Positions 18,977 through 27,550 of a stretch of DNA of 64,000 bases are shown one piece after another. Made by a program: the position numbers and the translations under genes. The notes beneath the pieces are model-generated. The model did not search any database. It was not told where the DNA came from and worked only from the letters and a program-made list of their open reading frames with translations. The DNA is from Psychroserpens sp. SPM9 (GTDB lineage: Bacteria > Bacteroidota > Bacteroidia > Flavobacteriales > Flavobacteriaceae). The stretch spans positions 372,001-436,000 of the forward strand of contig NZ_JANZNR010000001.1 in assembly GCF_025153525.1 (NCBI RefSeq), read 5' to 3'. Position 1 is the stretch's first letter. Every line of letters starts with the position of its first letter.

Positions 18977-19993
18977 ATGACTCACGAATTTAAAAATATC
19001 GTATATCAGGCAAAACTCAATCAGCAAAACGGATTGAAAAACGTACTCGCTACGGTAGTTCACCTCGAAGGATCATCTTACAGAAAACCTGGTGTAAGAA
19101 TGCTCATTTCTGAAAACGGAACCATGGTTGGTGCTGTTAGTGGTGGCTGTGTTGAAAATGATATCAATACACGCGCGCAATCTGTGTTTGAAACCAACAC
19201 GTCAAAAGTCATGACTTATGATGGTCGTTACCGTTTGGGATGCGAAGGCATTTTGTACATTTTAATTGAACCCTTTTACATTTCGGATGTGTTTCTAAAA
19301 ACCTTTCAGCATATTTTAGAATCACGTCAAGAGTTTCAAATCCAGTCATATTATCAAAAAAAGGATGATGCTATCGGTGCTTTTGGAAGTTGCTTATTAG
19401 TAGCTAATAATCAAAGTTTTACCTTTTCCGAAGCTATTGATCCAAAAAATAATGGCTTAGACGTCTTTTCTCAAACCCTAAAGCCAAGTCTCAAACTGCT
19501 TATTATTGGTGGCGAACATGATGCTGTAAAACTTTGTGTTATGGCGAATTTACTGGGTTGGGAAGTAGATATCATCACATCGATTAAAGACCCAAAATCC
19601 CTTTCTGATTTTCCTGGAGCCAAATCGGTTACGGCTCTAACACCCGAAATTGCCGATTTACACATAGATTCGGAAACGGTTGTTGTACTCATGACACATA
19701 ATTATGTTCAGGATTTAAAATACCTTTTAAAACTGGAGCCTTTTCAACTTAAATACATAGGTATAATCGGATCTTCGAAACGGCGAAATCAATTGGAAAA
19801 CGAACTCTTAAATTATAATCCGGATATAAAAGAAAACTTCCTCAATTCTATTTACAGTCCGGCAGGATTACACATAGGTGCCATTACACCAGAGGAAATC
19901 GCACTCGCAATAGTTTCTGAAATTTTAATGGTCATCAGACAAACCAAGCCTATGTCTTTACGCTCTATAACTGTAAAATCAGTGAAGAAATGA
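18977..19993 (+). CDS. XdhC/CoxI family molybdenum-hydroxylase maturation factor (copy 1)
   Basis: 338 aa. XdhC proteins bind sulfurated molybdenum cofactor and help insert it into xanthine dehydrogenase-type enzymes. The N-terminal XdhC/CoxI domain is seen in EGSSYRKPGVRML and VGAVSGGCVENDI. A C-terminal Rossmann-like domain is seen in LLIIGGEHDAVKL and YIGIIGSSKRR. It overlaps the next gene by 4 bp and precedes an isoquinoline-oxidoreductase-like pair, which is its likely client. A second, shorter XdhC lies at 32438-33208. Confidence 0.9.
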   Translation: MTHEFKNIVYQAKLNQQNGLKNVLATVVHLEGSSYRKPGVRMLISENGTMVGAVSGGCVENDINTRAQSVFETNTSKVMTYDGRYRLGCEGILYILIEPFYISDVFLKTFQHILESRQEFQIQSYYQKKDDAIGAFGSCLLVANNQSFTFSEAIDPKNNGLDVFSQTLKPSLKLLIIGGEHDAVKLCVMANLLGWEVDIITSIKDPKSLSDFPGAKSVTALTPEIADLHIDSETVVVLMTHNYVQDLKYLLKLEPFQLKYIGIIGSSKRRNQLENELLNYNPDIKENFLNSIYSPAGLHIGAITPEEIALAIVSEILMVIRQTKPMSLRSITVKSVKK

Positions 19994-20583
19994 GAATTGC
20001 TACATTGATTCTTAGCGCTGGAAAATCCACCCGAATGGGAACTGCAAAACAGATATTAAAAGTTGGCGACACAACGCTTTTGGGACAAAGTATTGAACAA
20101 GCTTTACAATCGAAAGCCAACAGTGTTTTTTGTGTACTTGGTTCAAATTATGAGGTTATAAGAGATGCTATCAAATCATACGACGTAACACCTATTATCA
20201 ATACAAACTACGACAAAGGTTTAAGCACTAGTATTTATGCTGGAATTGACCACATCAAAGACAAAAATTTCGATGCTGTATTAATCCTTCTTGGTGATCA
20301 ACCTAAAGTGGATACAAATTTTATTAATATGCTCATTGATTCATTTGAAACGAATCCCAATCAGATTTCAGCTTCGGGTTATTCGGGTAGTATTGGTGTT
20401 CCGGCGATATTTCCGAAGACTTATTACAAACAACTTCAAAACTTAAAAGGTGATCAAGGCGCAAAAGAACTCCTCAACAAATCACACACTAAAGTAATTC
20501 CGATTAGCAATGACCAATTAATTGATATCGACACCAAAGAAGACTACCATCAGTTCTTAAAATCTCTTGGTAAAACATCCTAA
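19990..20583 (+). CDS. mocA: MobA-like nucleotidyltransferase (probable molybdenum cofactor cytidylyltransferase)
   Basis: 197 aa, with the NTP-binding start LILSAGKSTRMGTAKQ and LLGDQPKVD. Such proteins next to XdhC usually turn Mo-molybdopterin into the cytosine dinucleotide form used by xanthine-oxidase-family enzymes. The ATGA overlap with XdhC and the pair of oxidoreductase subunits downstream support that role. CTP versus GTP specificity cannot be read with certainty by eye. Confidence 0.82.
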   Translation: MRIATLILSAGKSTRMGTAKQILKVGDTTLLGQSIEQALQSKANSVFCVLGSNYEVIRDAIKSYDVTPIINTNYDKGLSTSIYAGIDHIKDKNFDAVLILLGDQPKVDTNFINMLIDSFETNPNQISASGYSGSIGVPAIFPKTYYKQLQNLKGDQGAKELLNKSHTKVIPISNDQLIDIDTKEDYHQFLKSLGKTS

Positions 20584-20674
20584 TCAAAAAGCGTTAAATT
20601 CAAACATAAAAATATCATTATCAGTTATTTTAAGGGAAATATTCTTTAACTTTAGCTGAATAATTCTAAGTTCT

Positions 20675-21136
20675 ATGGCAAGTTATAATTTAAAGATTAA
20701 CGGAAAGGCGGTTGCTGTAACTGTCGATGACGATACACCGCTACTTTGGGTGCTTCGTGACGAACTCAATTTAGTAGGCACCAAATTTGGTTGTGGCATT
20801 GCACAATGTGGCGCTTGCACTGTGCATCTCGATGGCACTGCTGTGCGAAGTTGTTCTATTCCTATGGCGAGTTTAGAAGGCGCAAATATCACAACTATTG
20901 AAGGATTATCTGATGATAAATTACATCCGGTTCAAGAAGCCTGGAAAGAACTTGATGTTCCGCAATGTGGATATTGTCAAGCCGGTCAAATTATGACGGC
21001 AACCTCATTTTTAAAACAAAATCCTAATCCTAATACCGAACAAATTAGAACTGCCATGAACGGCAATTTATGCAGATGCGCAAGTTATAACCGAATTGAA
21101 AAAGCAGTGGCTTTAGCTGCTAAAAAAATGTCTTAA
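20675..21136 (+). CDS. (2Fe-2S)-binding subunit of a molybdenum hydroxylase (IorA/CoxS-like)
   Basis: 153-aa electron-transfer subunit with two 2Fe-2S clusters. The plant-ferredoxin-type site is GCGIAQCGACTVHLDG, and the second is CGYCQAGQIM plus GNLCRCASYNRI. It is 11 bp ahead of the molybdopterin subunit. This form goes with two-subunit enzymes lacking a FAD subunit, such as isoquinoline 1-oxidoreductase. The substrate here is unknown. Confidence 0.93.
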   Translation: MASYNLKINGKAVAVTVDDDTPLLWVLRDELNLVGTKFGCGIAQCGACTVHLDGTAVRSCSIPMASLEGANITTIEGLSDDKLHPVQEAWKELDVPQCGYCQAGQIMTATSFLKQNPNPNTEQIRTAMNGNLCRCASYNRIEKAVALAAKKMS

Positions 21137-21147
21137 GCTAAGAAACC

Positions 21148-23307
21148 ATGGAAAATCAAAACAAATTCACCTTAAGCAGACGAAACTTTATTCGTACATC
21201 TGCTCTGGCTTCTGGAGGCTTATTAATTGGGTTCAATTTCTTAACATCTTGTGGTGAAACTGCGGCACCTCCTGTCGATATTACAAAATTAGATTTTAAA
21301 GATTTTAATGCTTTTATTAAAATTGCTGAAAACGGCTATGTCACTATTTTTTCACCAAATCCTGAAATCGGTCAAGGCGTCAAAACATCTATGCCTATGA
21401 TTATTGCTGAAGAGCTCGACGTCCCATGGAACCATGTTTCTGTTGAACAAGGCGCTTTAGATACTACCAATTTTTCCAGACAAGTGGCTGGCGGAAGTCA
21501 ATCCATACGTTTTGGATGGGATGCTCTACGTCAAACCGGAGCTACTGCAAAACAAATGCTCATTAACGCCGCTGCTGCTAAATGGGGTGTTGAAGCTTCC
21601 ACGTGTTCGGCTTCTAACGGCATTATTAAAAATTCGAATGGTGATGAATTAGGCTATGGCGATGTGGTTAATGAAGCAGCACATCTTGAGGTCCCTGAAG
21701 ATGTAACATTGAAAACGACTAAAGACTATAAAATTATCGGGAAAGATGCGATTAATGTTGACATGAATGCCATCATAACAGGCAAACCGCTTTTTGGTTT
21801 AGATTATGTCGCCGAAAACATGTCCTATGTTTCCGTAATGAGACCTCCGGCTTTTGGTCAAAAAATAAACACATTTGACGATACTGCCGCTAAAGCTGTA
21901 AATGGTGTTTCTGAAGTTGTTCAGTTTGGAGATAAAATTGCCGTTTTAGCCTCAAATACATGGGCTGCCATGAAAGGAAAAAAAGCATTAAAAGTACAAT
22001 GGATCAACGACAGTAATTTGGAAAATACGGCTGATCATGATGCTGAATTATTTAAAATATTAGACGGAAAAAATCTTGAAATACGTCGGGAAGATGGCAA
22101 TGTAAAACAGGCTTTTGCAGAAGCAGATAAGGTGTTGGAACGGACTTACGAGTCGCCTTTTTTACCGCACAACTGTATGGAACCTATGAATTTTTATGCC
22201 AATGTTACTGCTGACAAAGTGCATTTGGTTGGTCCTATTCAAACGCCTGCAGGCACTGCAAGACGAATTGCTGATCTTATTAATCGCAGTGAAGAAGATA
22301 TTCATTTAGAGATGACCAGAATGGGTGGTGGATTTGGCCGAAGACTCTATGGTGATTTTGCACTAGAAGCTGCCGAAATATCCAACCTCACAAAACAGCC
22401 TGTAAAAGTAATTTTCTCCAGAGAAGATGATATGGCTGCAGGTATTTACAGACCTGCGATAAAATATCGAATTGCAGCTTCTATTAAAGACGGAAACGTG
22501 ACAGGCTACCATTTAAAAGAAGCCGCCATCAACTCTAATATGTATGGACTTATTCCGCATTTCTTTCCTGCTGGTGCGATAAAAAACTACAAAGTTGAAT
22601 CTGGAAATTACCAAAGCAATATTACCACAGGAGCCTGGCGCGCCCCTTACACCAACTTTCTGGCATTTGCTGAACAAAGCTTCTTTGATGAGCTTGCCGA
22701 ACTTCTGGAAACCGACCCAATACAATTGCGTTTAGACTTGTTGAAAAATGTTAAAGATGGTGAAGACCCAAATATTCAATATTCAGCAAAACGAATGACA
22801 GATACCATAAATCTCGTAGCTCAAAAAAGTAATTGGGGCAACACAAAAGACGGTATTTATCAAGGCTTTGCCGCTTATTACAGCCACAACACTCATGTTG
22901 CCGAAGTCGTTGATATCACCCTAAAAAATGGCTTACCTTTAGTTGAAAAAGTGACTGTTGCTGTCGATTGTGGTATTGTGGTCAATCCAACAGGCGCAAA
23001 AAATCAAGTTGAAGGTGGTGTTATTGACGGTATTGGACACGCGATGTATGGTGATTTTTCTTTTGAAAATGGCCAACCTCAAGATGTCAATTTTAATACC
23101 TATCGTTTAATCAGAATGAAAGAAACTCCTATTGTAGAAACGTATTTTGTAGACAACAACCTATCTCCTACTGGTTTGGGAGAACCTGGATTACCGCCTG
23201 CTGGAGGCGCTTTGGCAAATGCTATTAAAGCAGCTACCGGACAAATATTAACGAAGCAACCTTTTGTTAAAACGCTGCAAAAGCACGATGCGAGTTTTAA
23301 GGCTTAA
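21148..23307 (+). CDS. Molybdopterin-dependent oxidoreductase large subunit (IorB-like), Tat-exported
   Basis: 719-aa xanthine-oxidase-superfamily catalytic subunit. The N terminus reads LSRRNFIRTSALASGGLLIG, a twin-arginine signal, and LTSC suggests possible lipid attachment, so it should act outside the cytoplasm. Moco-site motifs include MGGGFGRRLYGDFALEA, GAWRAPYTNF and the C-terminal GLGEPGLPPAGGALANA with the active-site Glu. It belongs to the IorB-like branch (also aldehyde dehydrogenases of the acetic type). Substrate not assigned. Confidence 0.92.
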   Translation: MENQNKFTLSRRNFIRTSALASGGLLIGFNFLTSCGETAAPPVDITKLDFKDFNAFIKIAENGYVTIFSPNPEIGQGVKTSMPMIIAEELDVPWNHVSVEQGALDTTNFSRQVAGGSQSIRFGWDALRQTGATAKQMLINAAAAKWGVEASTCSASNGIIKNSNGDELGYGDVVNEAAHLEVPEDVTLKTTKDYKIIGKDAINVDMNAIITGKPLFGLDYVAENMSYVSVMRPPAFGQKINTFDDTAAKAVNGVSEVVQFGDKIAVLASNTWAAMKGKKALKVQWINDSNLENTADHDAELFKILDGKNLEIRREDGNVKQAFAEADKVLERTYESPFLPHNCMEPMNFYANVTADKVHLVGPIQTPAGTARRIADLINRSEEDIHLEMTRMGGGFGRRLYGDFALEAAEISNLTKQPVKVIFSREDDMAAGIYRPAIKYRIAASIKDGNVTGYHLKEAAINSNMYGLIPHFFPAGAIKNYKVESGNYQSNITTGAWRAPYTNFLAFAEQSFFDELAELLETDPIQLRLDLLKNVKDGEDPNIQYSAKRMTDTINLVAQKSNWGNTKDGIYQGFAAYYSHNTHVAEVVDITLKNGLPLVEKVTVAVDCGIVVNPTGAKNQVEGGVIDGIGHAMYGDFSFENGQPQDVNFNTYRLIRMKETPIVETYFVDNNLSPTGLGEPGLPPAGGALANAIKAATGQILTKQPFVKTLQKHDASFKA

Positions 23308-23308
23308 A

Positions 23309-24076
23309 TTAGACCTTAATCCTAAAGCAATCAGCCAGCATCTTGTAAAGTTCTGGGTGCTTTCGTTTCATGAGTTTTGGGTTTTCAAAAAAATATTCTG
23401 ATGCCACCGCAAAAAATTCAGCTTGTTTGGTGCCACCATAAGCTCTGATATCTGATTTATCTTTATTGATGGCTTCCATTTCATCATGAACCAATTTCAA
23501 CCACGGAATCGTATACGCATTCTGCATTAACACTTCAGGAATCCCATCAACATTATCATCCATTTTATCAATTAAATGTACAAATTCGTGAATGGCGGTG
23601 TTGCGTTTATCATTCGTGTTTTTAAATCCGTGATACAACGCTTTTCTAGATAAAATCATCTTCTTTTCTAAACGCCCTGTACCAACCACACCAGCTATTC
23701 GTTTAGATTTACTTTGATCTGAAAACTGAAAATCTTCATTAAAATTATCTGGATAAATTATTATACCGCTAAGTGTTGGGTAATGCCATTCAGCAAACGA
23801 AAACACAGGAATTACAGCACTCGATGCAATTAATATCTTATCTAATTCTTCTATTTCAAATCCGACACTATCAATATAAACTTCACTCAAAAATTGCATC
23901 ATCCTAGTTTGAAAACGCTTCTGTTCACTTGGCTCTAAGTTTTTATAATACCTGACTTCTTTAAGCAATATAGCATGCCAATGACTAGGAAATTGCTCGA
24001 TATTTCTGGAGTATTTCTTATAAAAGACATACACAACAAAAACTAAAAGCAAAACAAAAACAAGAATATACAGCAT
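23309..24076 (-). CDS. Membrane-anchored zinc peptidase of the MtfA (M90) type
   Basis: 255 aa from the ATG at 24076; an in-frame TTG four codons upstream is less likely. There is one N-terminal membrane segment (about residues 2-20), then a soluble domain with the metalloprotease motif HEFVHLIDKMD and downstream acidic residues. MtfA in E. coli binds the regulator Mlc and has peptidase activity; flavobacterial relatives are uncharacterised. It converges on the oxidoreductase gene with a 1-bp gap. Confidence 0.8.
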   Translation of the reverse strand: MLYILVFVLLLVFVVYVFYKKYSRNIEQFPSHWHAILLKEVRYYKNLEPSEQKRFQTRMMQFLSEVYIDSVGFEIEELDKILIASSAVIPVFSFAEWHYPTLSGIIIYPDNFNEDFQFSDQSKSKRIAGVVGTGRLEKKMILSRKALYHGFKNTNDKRNTAIHEFVHLIDKMDDNVDGIPEVLMQNAYTIPWLKLVHDEMEAINKDKSDIRAYGGTKQAEFFAVASEYFFENPKLMKRKHPELYKMLADCFRIKV

Positions 24077-24181
24077 AAAAACAGTCAATTAAATAAGACT
24101 TCTAAACTAATGATTTTCACTCGTATTAATCTTAAAACTGACAAAAAATGAATATCTTTTCAGTACCATAATCGACCAACA

Positions 24182-25636
24182 ATGAAAAAGTCATATATTG
24201 ATATTCACTGCCATCCTTCTTTAAAACCTTACGGAAAGAGCTTTAAATACACGCCTACAAAACAAAACAATTTAAACGCTGGCAGAAAAAATTCCATTTG
24301 GCATTATAGTCCGCCAAACTTTATAGAGCGTCAATTCAATCAATTACTTACGCTAACAAAATTCACACAAACCGATTTAACTGCGTTAGCCAAAGCCGAT
24401 TGTAATATTGTGGTTATTTCTCTCTACCCTTTTGAAAAACATTTCCTAAAAGACAAAATGCTCGGTGTAAAATTCATCCCAGATTTGCTCGTTAATCTGG
24501 CTGCTGGTGTAAGTCAGAAACGCATCGACAACCTAAGAAATCACAACAGTTATTTTCAGGATTTAAACGATGAATACGACTATTACAAACAGCTCGACAA
24601 TTTCGCTCAGGTAATTGATGGGATTACATTTACCTATCGTTTGGTAAGCAATTATACCGACATATCCACAAACATTACCACTTCGACCAGCACCAGAAAA
24701 ATCATCAGTCTGGTTCCAACTATTGAAGGTGCTCATGCCTTTGAAACAGGACTGCATAAAGATAAAGACACTGCTGACGAAACCACTGTTTTAAAACATA
24801 TAAATACTATAAAAAACTGGGAACACCAGCCTTTTTTTATCACCTTAGCCCATCACTTTTACAATGAAATTTGCGGCCACGCGAGAAGCATTAGCATTGG
24901 ATTGATTAAGGACAATCAAAATCGTGGATTAGACACTGATATTACAGCATTAGGGTTTAAAGTAATCGATAAGCTGCTAGACAACACGTCGCAAAAACGC
25001 ATTCTTATCGATGTTAAACACATGAGCAAAGCCTCAAGAACTAGCTATTACAAACTCCTCGACACTAAGTATGTTAATGAGAATATTCCCATAATTGTGA
25101 GTCATGGTGCCGCCAATGGAAAACGGTCTTTTGCTGAACCAACTCAAACCGATTCCGAACAAAGTCAATATTTTAGAGAAGATGACATTAATTTTTATGA
25201 CGAAGAAATCTTGCGTATTGCAAAGTCAAAAGGTATTTTTGGATTACAGTTAGACGAACGTCGGATTGCCAACAAAAAGGCCATTAGAAGTTCTAGAATT
25301 TATTGGCCAAGTAAGAAGAGACGTTATAAAAACAAATCCGATTTAATTTGGCGACAAATTCGCCATATTGCTGAATTATTAGACAAGAATGGTTTATTTT
25401 GTTGGGAAACTGTGGCAATAGGTTCCGATTTTGACGGTATCGTTAATCCGATAAAAGGACTTTGGACAGCCGAAAACATTAAAGACATTAAACCTTATTT
25501 GATCGAAAAAGCCGACAACTATCTAAAAGACCATACATCTAACTTACAGACACAAAATCAAATTTCAGCAACCGAAATTATAGATCGTGTGCTGTTTATA
25601 AATGCTAACGAATTTTTGAAAACAAACTTCAAATAA
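24182..25636 (+). CDS. Membrane dipeptidase-like (M19 family) metallohydrolase
   Basis: 484 aa, amidohydrolase-type TIM barrel. Metal-site pieces match renal dipeptidases: YIDIHCHPS at the N terminus, VPTIEGAHAF with the bridging Glu, PIIVSHGAANG, and AIGSDFDGI near the C terminus. It is longer than typical M19 proteins (about 330-400 aa), and no export signal is seen. Neighbours are purine genes, so the substrate could be an amide of a nitrogenous compound and not a dipeptide; this is inference. Confidence 0.8.
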   Translation: MKKSYIDIHCHPSLKPYGKSFKYTPTKQNNLNAGRKNSIWHYSPPNFIERQFNQLLTLTKFTQTDLTALAKADCNIVVISLYPFEKHFLKDKMLGVKFIPDLLVNLAAGVSQKRIDNLRNHNSYFQDLNDEYDYYKQLDNFAQVIDGITFTYRLVSNYTDISTNITTSTSTRKIISLVPTIEGAHAFETGLHKDKDTADETTVLKHINTIKNWEHQPFFITLAHHFYNEICGHARSISIGLIKDNQNRGLDTDITALGFKVIDKLLDNTSQKRILIDVKHMSKASRTSYYKLLDTKYVNENIPIIVSHGAANGKRSFAEPTQTDSEQSQYFREDDINFYDEEILRIAKSKGIFGLQLDERRIANKKAIRSSRIYWPSKKRRYKNKSDLIWRQIRHIAELLDKNGLFCWETVAIGSDFDGIVNPIKGLWTAENIKDIKPYLIEKADNYLKDHTSNLQTQNQISATEIIDRVLFINANEFLKTNFK

Positions 25637-25663
25637 AACATCAAATTTCAGAAGAAAACTACT

Positions 25664-26137
25664 ATGACAGATAAAGAACAATTTATGAAAGAAGCTGTGA
25701 ACGCAGCATTAAAAGGAATGAACAATAATGAAGGCGGTCCATTTGGTTGTATCGTTGTTAAAGATGGAAAAATTGTAGGACGTGGAAATAATAAAGTAAC
25801 CTCAACAAACGACCCAACAGCACATGCTGAAGTAACCGCTATAAGAGATGCCTGTAAAAACTTGGATTCTTTTCAATTAGACGGTTGCGAAATTTATACC
25901 TCATGCGAACCTTGCCCAATGTGCCTAGGCGCGATTTATTGGGCACGACCAGACAAAGTTTATTACGGAAGTAATCAGGTAGATGCTGCAAATATTGGTT
26001 TTGATGACGAATTCATCTACAAGGAAATTCCTTTACCATACGATAAAAGAAGTATTCCCTTTGAGCAACTCGCACGTGACATTGCTTTAGAACCCTTTCA
26101 GGAATGGACAAAAAAAGAAGATAAAACGGAGTACTAA
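25664..26137 (+). CDS. guaD: Guanine deaminase (cytidine-deaminase fold)
   Basis: 157-aa zinc hydrolase converting guanine to xanthine. The zinc site is complete: HAEVTAIRDAC supplies His and the proton-shuttle Glu, and CEPCPMCLGAIYWA supplies two Cys. The C-terminal part resembles Bacillus guanine deaminase more than tRNA adenosine deaminase. It lies 3 bp before xdhA, so the product xanthine is handed to the next enzyme. Confidence 0.92.
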   Translation: MTDKEQFMKEAVNAALKGMNNNEGGPFGCIVVKDGKIVGRGNNKVTSTNDPTAHAEVTAIRDACKNLDSFQLDGCEIYTSCEPCPMCLGAIYWARPDKVYYGSNQVDAANIGFDDEFIYKEIPLPYDKRSIPFEQLARDIALEPFQEWTKKEDKTEY

Positions 26138-26140
26138 TCT

Positions 26141-27550
26141 ATGATTACATTCATCCTAAATAACAAAACCATAAGAACTACAGAGCATTCAGGGATGACC
26201 TTATTGGATTTTGTACGCTATGAGCAACGTCTTACTGGCACCAAAATTGGCTGTCGTGAAGGTGATTGTGGTGCTTGCACTGTTTTGGTTGGCACCCTAA
26301 GTCAAAACTCAATGACCTATCAAAGTATAACGTCTTGTATTTCGCCTTTAGGAAACGCACATGGCAAGCATATTGTAACGGTTGAAGGTACCAATCTAAA
26401 AGACAAATTAACTAAGGCTCAAGAGGCCATGAAAGCAAATTACGCGACGCAATGCGGATTTTGCACACCTGGTTTTGTTGTTGCCCTTACAGGTTTTGCA
26501 TTGTCAAATTCTGAACATAATTACAACACTGCTCTGGATGCTATTAGCGGAAACATTTGTAGATGCACAGGTTATAAAGCGATTGAAAAAGCAGCGTATC
26601 AGCTTGTTGACAACTTAGAAAATCAAGACAAACATACTATCAGTTGGCTAATTAATAATGAATTTATTCCTGACTATTTTGAAACTATTCCGCAGCGTAT
26701 AAAAGATATTGAAGCTAAAGACTTCAACCAACCTCAAGGCAAATATGTGTCTGGCGGAACCGATCTCTATGTACAGCAAGCAGACCATTTAGCAGATAAT
26801 GAAGTACATCTTATTGCGGCTAAAGATAAATTAAAAGGCATCACGATTGAAAACAAGAGCTGTACCATTGGTGCAAACTCTACAGTGTCTGATTTATGGA
26901 ATCATACTGAAATCAACAGCTACTTTCCAAAACTAAAACAACATCTTAAACTCGTATCATCGGAGCAAATTAGAAATATGGCTTCATTTGGTGGCAACCT
27001 CGTAAACGCCTCTCCTATTGGCGATATGACTATTTTCTTTTTAGCCTTAAACAGTGACGTCACCATTTTAAATGACCATGGAAATGAGCGCACAATGCCA
27101 CTTAAACATTTCCATCAAGGCTACAAAACCTATGATTTAAACGATGGTGAACTCATTAAAAGCATTCATTTTAAATTACCAACGAACAGCTCATTTTTCA
27201 ATTTTGAAAAAGTCTGCAAACGAACCCATTTAGATATTGCAAGTGTCAATTCTGCAATACATCTCACCATTGAAAATAATACCATTTCAGAAGCCCATGT
27301 ATCTATTGGTGGTGTTGCAGCTATTCCGAAGTATTTACATGAAACTTCAACATTTTTAATTGGTAAACCCTTGACTTCAGAAACAGTAATAAATGCCAAT
27401 GCTGTACTTCAGGATGAAATCGCACCTATTAGTGATGTTAGAGGAACGAGTGACTACAAACGACTGTTGGGCCGACAATTATTTTTCGCCCATTTTACGG
27501 CATTATTTCCGAAGCAATTCACCTTAAACGATTTTGTTCAGCATGCATAA
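26141..27550 (+). CDS. xdhA: Xanthine dehydrogenase small subunit (2Fe-2S and FAD domains)
   Basis: 469 aa. N-terminal 2Fe-2S sites are GCREGDCGACTVLVG, CGFCTPGF and NICRCTGYKAI. The FAD-binding domain starts near residue 195 with YVSGGTDLYVQ and has IRNMASFGGNLVNASPIGD. This is the two-gene bacterial layout (Rhodobacter naming: XdhA small, XdhB molybdopterin). The next gene overlaps its 3' end by 8 bp. Confidence 0.95.
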   Translation: MITFILNNKTIRTTEHSGMTLLDFVRYEQRLTGTKIGCREGDCGACTVLVGTLSQNSMTYQSITSCISPLGNAHGKHIVTVEGTNLKDKLTKAQEAMKANYATQCGFCTPGFVVALTGFALSNSEHNYNTALDAISGNICRCTGYKAIEKAAYQLVDNLENQDKHTISWLINNEFIPDYFETIPQRIKDIEAKDFNQPQGKYVSGGTDLYVQQADHLADNEVHLIAAKDKLKGITIENKSCTIGANSTVSDLWNHTEINSYFPKLKQHLKLVSSEQIRNMASFGGNLVNASPIGDMTIFFLALNSDVTILNDHGNERTMPLKHFHQGYKTYDLNDGELIKSIHFKLPTNSSFFNFEKVCKRTHLDIASVNSAIHLTIENNTISEAHVSIGGVAAIPKYLHETSTFLIGKPLTSETVINANAVLQDEIAPISDVRGTSDYKRLLGRQLFFAHFTALFPKQFTLNDFVQHA

